NCBI GenBank assembly: GCA_039654915.1
Contig: CM077599.1
Location: 68,788,001 to 68,852,000 of the forward strand
Origin: Aquilaria yunnanensis
Lineage: Eukaryota; Streptophyta; Magnoliopsida; Malvales; Thymelaeaceae
DNA length: 64,000 nt
Direction: 5' to 3'
Shown here: positions 59,241-64,000 of the stretch, one piece after another
How the letters are laid out: the number at the start of each line of letters is the position of its first letter
Position numbering within the stretch: the first letter of the stretch is position 1
The notes under the pieces: generated by a model
What the model saw: the letters and a program-made list of their open reading frames with translations, nothing else
What the model was told of the DNA's origin: nothing
The model's database searches: none
Translations under genes and position numbers: made by a program

Positions 59241-59607
59241 CAATTGGAAGTTACACCCAGACAAATTGGTATAAATGTAGCCCCAAATGTGAATACAAGA
59301 ACATCTCTCTCCAATAAAAGCAGAGGATGATGCAGTCATACGTGATACAATTACAAACAATTGATACAATACAAGTGCAGGTCAGGCAAATCACAGCCTC
59401 CTCTTTACGCCCGAAAGCCCTTTGCTGGCTTCCGTAAGTAACTATTGAGCTTGTTCCGCCCCGAGCCAAGAAATGAATGAGTTACGGATGGAGAAGGTGA
59501 TCTTCCACCTCTCCTTCTCAAACTGAAGCTGCGCCCTTTAAATAAATAAAATTGAACCAAAGATGAAGTTGATGAAACGAACAAAAAGAAGTTAGTCAAA
59601 GTGGACC
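59241..59607 (-). other. Probable 3' untranslated region of the PUB13-type gene
   Basis: Directly downstream (on -) of the stop codon, with moderate composition and no element recognised. The end of the transcript cannot be placed. Confidence 0.35.
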
Positions 59608-62600
59608 TCAGCCATCAACTGTGTTTGGCGTGGAGAATGGCTGAGGCTGCTCTGTCGGCAATTGTGGCTGAGATTGGGATTGTGATTCATTTTGCACCTG
59701 CACGAGCTTTTGCTGCTCGACAAACCTACTCATGCGCTCTAGCAACTGCGCAGCTTTGCGCTTCCCCCTGTCCGTTCCATTTTGTGCTAAATCCACCAAA
59801 GGACCTGTAACTCCTAGCTCCCGAGCCTGCGCTAAATAACTCTGGTCCCCGGAGCAAAGATGCACCAAAACTGCAGCTGCATTCTCCTTGTTCCTAGGAG
59901 ATCCATTTGCAATGACATCTACCAAAACTGGAACTGCTTCTGCTCGACCAATAGCTGCCTTGCCTTCAGGATGGCTGGAAAGTATGGCTAGTATGGCTAA
60001 TGCTTCGTCCACCATTCCACCACCTGGCTCTGTTAAAAGCCTCATCAAGGTGGGAACAACTCCAGCTTTAACTGCCTTCCCCTTGTTACCTTGGTAAATG
60101 CACAAGTTGAAAAGAGCTGTTGCAGCATCTTTTTTACCTCTCTGTGTACCTTCACTTAGTAACGTCACTAGTGGTGGGATTGCCCCTGAACCACCAATTG
60201 TCACCTTGTTCTCATCCACAACTGAGAGGCTGAAAAGTGTGGCTGCAGCATTCTCTCTAGCTTCCATGCTTCCCTTCTTCAGCACCTGAACTATACAAGG
60301 GACTGCTCCCGAGGATATGATGATCCCTTTGTTATCTTCACATATTGAAAGGTTAAGAAGAGAGGTCACAGCATGCTCCTGGGTGCGTGAGTCAGGTGTT
60401 GAAAGGAGGCCCACGAGAAGAGGTATGGCACCCGCTTCAGCAATAGCCACACGATTGTCTGCATTGCGTTTGGCAAGAAGACGGATTTCACAAGCAGCTG
60501 ATCGTTGGTCTTCTGGGCTGCCAGATGTAAGCTTCCAGAGGAGACCTTCAATCTTGGTTCGTTCAGCAGGGGAGCAAGAGGATGTAGTTTTATTTGACCG
60601 TGAACTACTGGGTCTTGTTGGTGGTTCAATGCCATTTGCTTCACACCATTGAGCTATGAGACTACGTAAGACATAATTGGGCGTGAGGGCAGGGCTAGTT
60701 AGTGTCTGTTGTGTCTTTGGACATGTCCCATGCCCTGCTTCTAACCACTTCTCAATGCATGCACGTTCATAAGTCTACATCAAACAGAAAAAAAAAAGTA
60801 AGAAGGGTATGATTGGAAACAGCACAGATATCCAAAAAACAATCTTTAGCATAGCCAAAATGAACTGCAGAAAGATGAATGTTACATAAAACAACTTAAA
60901 TATGTGATTAAATTTTCCATGAGATGGCTATTAGAATCCAACCTGATTAATATTCCTTTGAGCAATTTGATTGCAAATGGAATACATGTGATAGATTCCA
61001 ATCAACATAACTTATTACTTTCATTAAAGTATAGGAAAATCAAAAGCCAGGCCAGAGAAATCACGGCATCATGTACAACTGAATCAGAGGATATAGACAT
61101 AGAAAGGACATAGAAAAGAAGTTTAATATTCTTGCTGTATAACTGAATCAGAGGATATAGAGATTCAAAGGAAAAAAGTTACCATCATGATGTGAATTAC
61201 CACAAGCAGAAAATCTATGAAGCATATACCTGGCCTGTTGAAACAATGACTGGATCCTTCATCAACTCCAGGGATATTGGACACCGGAAATCATCTGGTA
61301 TAACTGGGATCTTCTGATTTCCATCAGCAGTAGTTTGTCCACTACCACTAGGAGGAAGCATATTACCTCTTGTTGGAGCATCCAGGTCAGGGTTTTCTGT
61401 TTGCACAAAATGTTTGATTTCTCTCAATAAGTTTGACATCTTCTCTATTGTCTCTTCAGGATCTCCACCAGTAGCAGAAACCATCTCATGCAATGCCAGT
61501 GACTCTTGAGCAAGTTCCGCTATCCCCATCAATTGTAATTTTTCAGCCGATCTTCTTAACACAGCTGGATCCGTCACTGCATCACTGCTCTTATCATAGA
61601 GGGATACGAGATCTTCATACAGCTCATCATCTGCTGCATCAGCCCGTCCTTTGGCTCTTCTAAATTGAGCTAGCACAAGCTCCACCTACACATTGACAGG
61701 TACACTATACAAAATTCACAATATGAATAAAGTTTCTTAAATCCATGAGAATACATGTAAAAGTTGCATAACAAAGGGGGGAAGTTGTTAATGGCTCCTT
61801 TGCACAATAAATTTTTTTTTCTTTTTCCTTTGTAGTTAACATGCTTTCAACATGCTTTTTCTTGTTTATTTCTATGTATTATCTTCCTCTGAAAACCAGA
61901 AAGTCTATGGAATTTCAACACTCTTTGGTTGACGTCCACAATAACTGTGATCCTAGAATTATGCCAAGGTCATGTACTGCTTGCTATACAGGTATTTGTA
62001 ACATGGAGGGTGGCTACTGCTCGTCTACTTGATTTCAACTGAATCCTCTATGATCTGCTGGTACCGTACCTGTTCTTTAACTTCATCTGAAATGTCAAGG
62101 TTTTCAAAGGGAATTCCACTCAAAGCTTGTTCCAACTGTGCAGTGACTTCATGAAATTTATGTATAATCTGATCCCTCTCCAGAACCTGATGAGCACACA
62201 AAAAAGGGTACTTACCTCATCTTTGAAATTCTATAAATAGGAAGTCCAAAAAGGATGTTGACCAAACCAACCATGACAAGCTGCATCAATTGATCATAAC
62301 AGGTTCTAGCTAAATGATTCAAATAACATTAAATGAGACCCAATAACAAGTCAGCTGCAAAACATGAAACAAAACTGAATAAAATTTCATTTCATGAGAA
62401 ACAAGTCTTGAACTGCTCGCAGTACTTTTGATACTCAACCCAGGTTATGGTGTTAACTTCAAACTGATGAAGGGGGAAATAAACAATATCATGCAAGAAC
62501 ACAACCACTCCTTGCATTGGTACAAATTCTGAGATGTCAAGGTGAACTTTGAAGCAACATCTCCAATTAAAAATTCATTTGCACCAATAAATCTAGATGG

Positions 62601-63735
62601 AACCGCCATGAATGATAACTGTCAGAAAATCCATTGTAGAGAAACCCAAATATTTGAACCAGAAAGGCCACGACTCTTCTCCATGTAGAATAAATTGGAG
62701 AAGTTCTAAAAACTTTCTCACCTTTTTCATGGTTTGAAAAGTACCCATCGAAGCCCTTTTAAGTTCTATCTTATGATGGGAAATGGGAATCAAGGCATTA
62801 AAACCAAAAAGCATAACAAGAGAGCAAGATCAACACGTAGTCTCCTGGAATAATGAGACAACGGCAGAACAAGTGCAGACAAAAGCATACGAAGAGCGTA
62901 AGAAAATAGCGTTTCTAGCTTGATTTAGGAACACATATAAAACCCAAGAACTATATTACTATAAACCAACTTATCCCTAGATTAAGCTAGATTCTATTTT
63001 AACCTGGTCTTTGAGCCGTTTGTAATTGAAACACTTTAGTAAACGCTAGACAATAAATTGGCAGAAAATACGACAGATTTGATGATTTCTAGGCGCTAAT
63101 AAATCTTCACTTTTCGGAGACGCACTTTTGAAGTTGCAGGATTCCTTAGATGATCAGCTGACTAAAGTTTAGCGAGCAAATCAGTTGCCTGAATCGCTAA
63201 AATTTTTCAATGTCCTAAACTTAAAATTAACATGCTAGTTTTTTTTTTTTTTTTTCGTGGCTAGATCAGAATTTATCAATTTAGTTGAATACTGCTTTGC
63301 ACAGGAATATTCAAATCCCGGAAAACGAAAGACATGGGTGAAATGGCTGAAAAATCCAGCTCTTTCCTTCGTATTCTTCCAGCAACCAAACAGATCCAAA
63401 ACAGAAGAAGAGAATCCAAATCACGACCCAATCAGGAAGACCGAGAAACGGAAATACTCACACACCAGGTAAATCTTGCTGCCTTCGCTGCCGAATCTGA
63501 GCATCTCCTTGGCCGAAATCAAAGCCTCCTTCAAGCTAATCAAACTTCCGGCAATCTCTTCCGATACCGGCTCTTTGCTCTCCCGAATCTCCTCGAACAT
63601 TGGCGTCAAGAGCTTCAACCTCCTCGAAAGGTTGCAGTATTGCTTCTTCACCGAGCTCCTGTAGTCATGAATCGAAGCAATCTCGTTCACCAAATCGATC
63701 AAGCTCTGAACTAGAGCTGCTTTCTCTTCATCCAT
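59608..63735 (-). CDS. PUB13: U-box/ARM-repeat E3 ubiquitin ligase, PUB13/SPL11 type
   Basis: Four exons on -: 63735-63466, 62186-62070, 61685-61230 and 60774-59608. All junctions are phase 0 with GT...AG borders, giving 669 residues (270+117+456+1167 nt with stop); Arabidopsis PUB13 is of similar length. Residues 1 to about 230 form the U-box N-terminal domain ([19 protein letters not shown]). The U-box is at about 258-332, split by intron 3 ([20 protein letters not shown], then [11 protein letters not shown] and CPKTQQTL). ARM repeats run from about 390 to 640 ([52 protein letters not shown]). The tail is Gln/Ser/Pro-rich. Such ligases transfer ubiquitin from an E2 without zinc, and the ARM repeats bind substrates. 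PUB12/13 and rice SPL11 act in immune-receptor turnover, cell death and flowering. No break is seen. PUB12/13 paralogy cannot be resolved here. Confidence 0.96.
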
Positions 63736-64000
63736 TGACGATTAATGTCCAAAACTCAGATTCGAGATCTCGCGGACACGCAACAGTTTCGGCTCCCGAA
63801 ACCGGCTTATGAACCCTGAGGCTTTGCTCTAATGGTGGCCTGTACTTAATACTGACCTTTTGGGTTGTCAATAAAGGAAGAATAGCTGGAGATGGAGATG
63901 GACTCGGTTTGCCTCCATTAGAGAAGACTTCTTGAGAGAGAGACGTCGAGAAAATACTTGAGAGAGAGAGAAAGAGAGCGCGTGGTGAGAGCGTCTTGGC
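63736..64000 (-). promoter_or_regulatory. Leader/promoter-proximal region of the PUB13-type gene
   Basis: On - this region runs from CT-rich repeats (complement of the GAGAGA runs at 63930-63980) to the start codon at 63735. It contains a short upstream ORF (63918-63868). The core promoter probably lies beyond the window edge. Confidence 0.4.
63868..63918 (-). CDS. Upstream ORF (16 codons) in the PUB13 leader
   Basis: ATG at 63918 (context TCTAATGG) opens a frame encoding MEANRVHLHLQLFFLY and stops at 63868, 133 bases before the main ATG. No other ATG lies between it and the main start in this leader. If the leader is transcribed from upstream of 63918, the uORF could reduce translation of the ligase. 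Expression and conservation are not known. Confidence 0.35.
   Translation of the reverse strand: MEANRVHLHLQLFFLY

Noticed and set aside
60317..60652. Open frames on + across the last PUB13 exon
   Set aside because: Shadows of the true - strand coding sequence, which has clear ARM-repeat homology.

Overview
This window looks like flowering-plant nuclear DNA, probably from a eudicot. It is AT-rich, its genes have introns and lie far apart, and decayed LINEs, LTR retrotransposons, hAT/Mutator/mariner-type non-autonomous elements and microsatellites fill most of it. I cannot name the species. Only two host genes are well supported: a Dof-type zinc-finger transcription factor on + (25784-26898, one intron) and a PUB13/SPL11-type U-box/ARM E3 ubiquitin ligase on - (59608-63735, four exons).

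Layout. 1-1.9 kb: AT-rich, with one mariner-like MITE. 2-9.7 kb: a three-level nest, in which LINE A is interrupted in its RNase H region by LINE B (16-bp target-site duplication), which is itself interrupted by a 572-bp hAT-like palindromic element. 10-15.5 kb: a hairpin MITE, an LTR-like piece and short tandem duplications. 16.3-22.5 kb: an isolated Ty3/gypsy RT fragment, then a Tat-like Ty3/gypsy relic whose gag and protease lie on - while a coiled-coil ORF and a ~0.99-kb tandem duplication lie on +. 22.8-24.7 kb: LINE C, carrying a tiny 5'-truncated LINE insertion. 24.8-27.6 kb: the Dof gene between two copies of the same MITE family. 30.8-38.5 kb: a MITE, then LINE D, split by a 1,970-bp solo LTR (5-bp TSD) and by a ~395-bp hairpin MITE. 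38.7-40.6 kb: a hAT-like element with an exact 8-bp TSD, then a 1.2-kb Mutator-like element with ~215-bp terminal inverted repeats and gene-like content. 42.1-43.5 kb: a solo LTR with AGCT-rich arrays. 44.6-50.4 kb: a second Tat-like relic with gag, protease and integrase on - and an antisense ORF relic on +. 51-59 kb: microsatellites, a tRNA-like pol III box pair, a MITE, a second Mutator-like candidate and a compact LTR-like sequence. 59.6-64 kb: the PUB13-type gene and its leader, which carries a small uORF.

The two genes show no functional link. No bacterial-type operon, CRISPR array or defence cluster is present. The most informative content is the record of nested insertions, several with both target-site duplications readable, and the two Tat-like relics that carry an extra antisense ORF. 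All boundaries and similarities were judged by eye; relic edges without a TSD are approximate.
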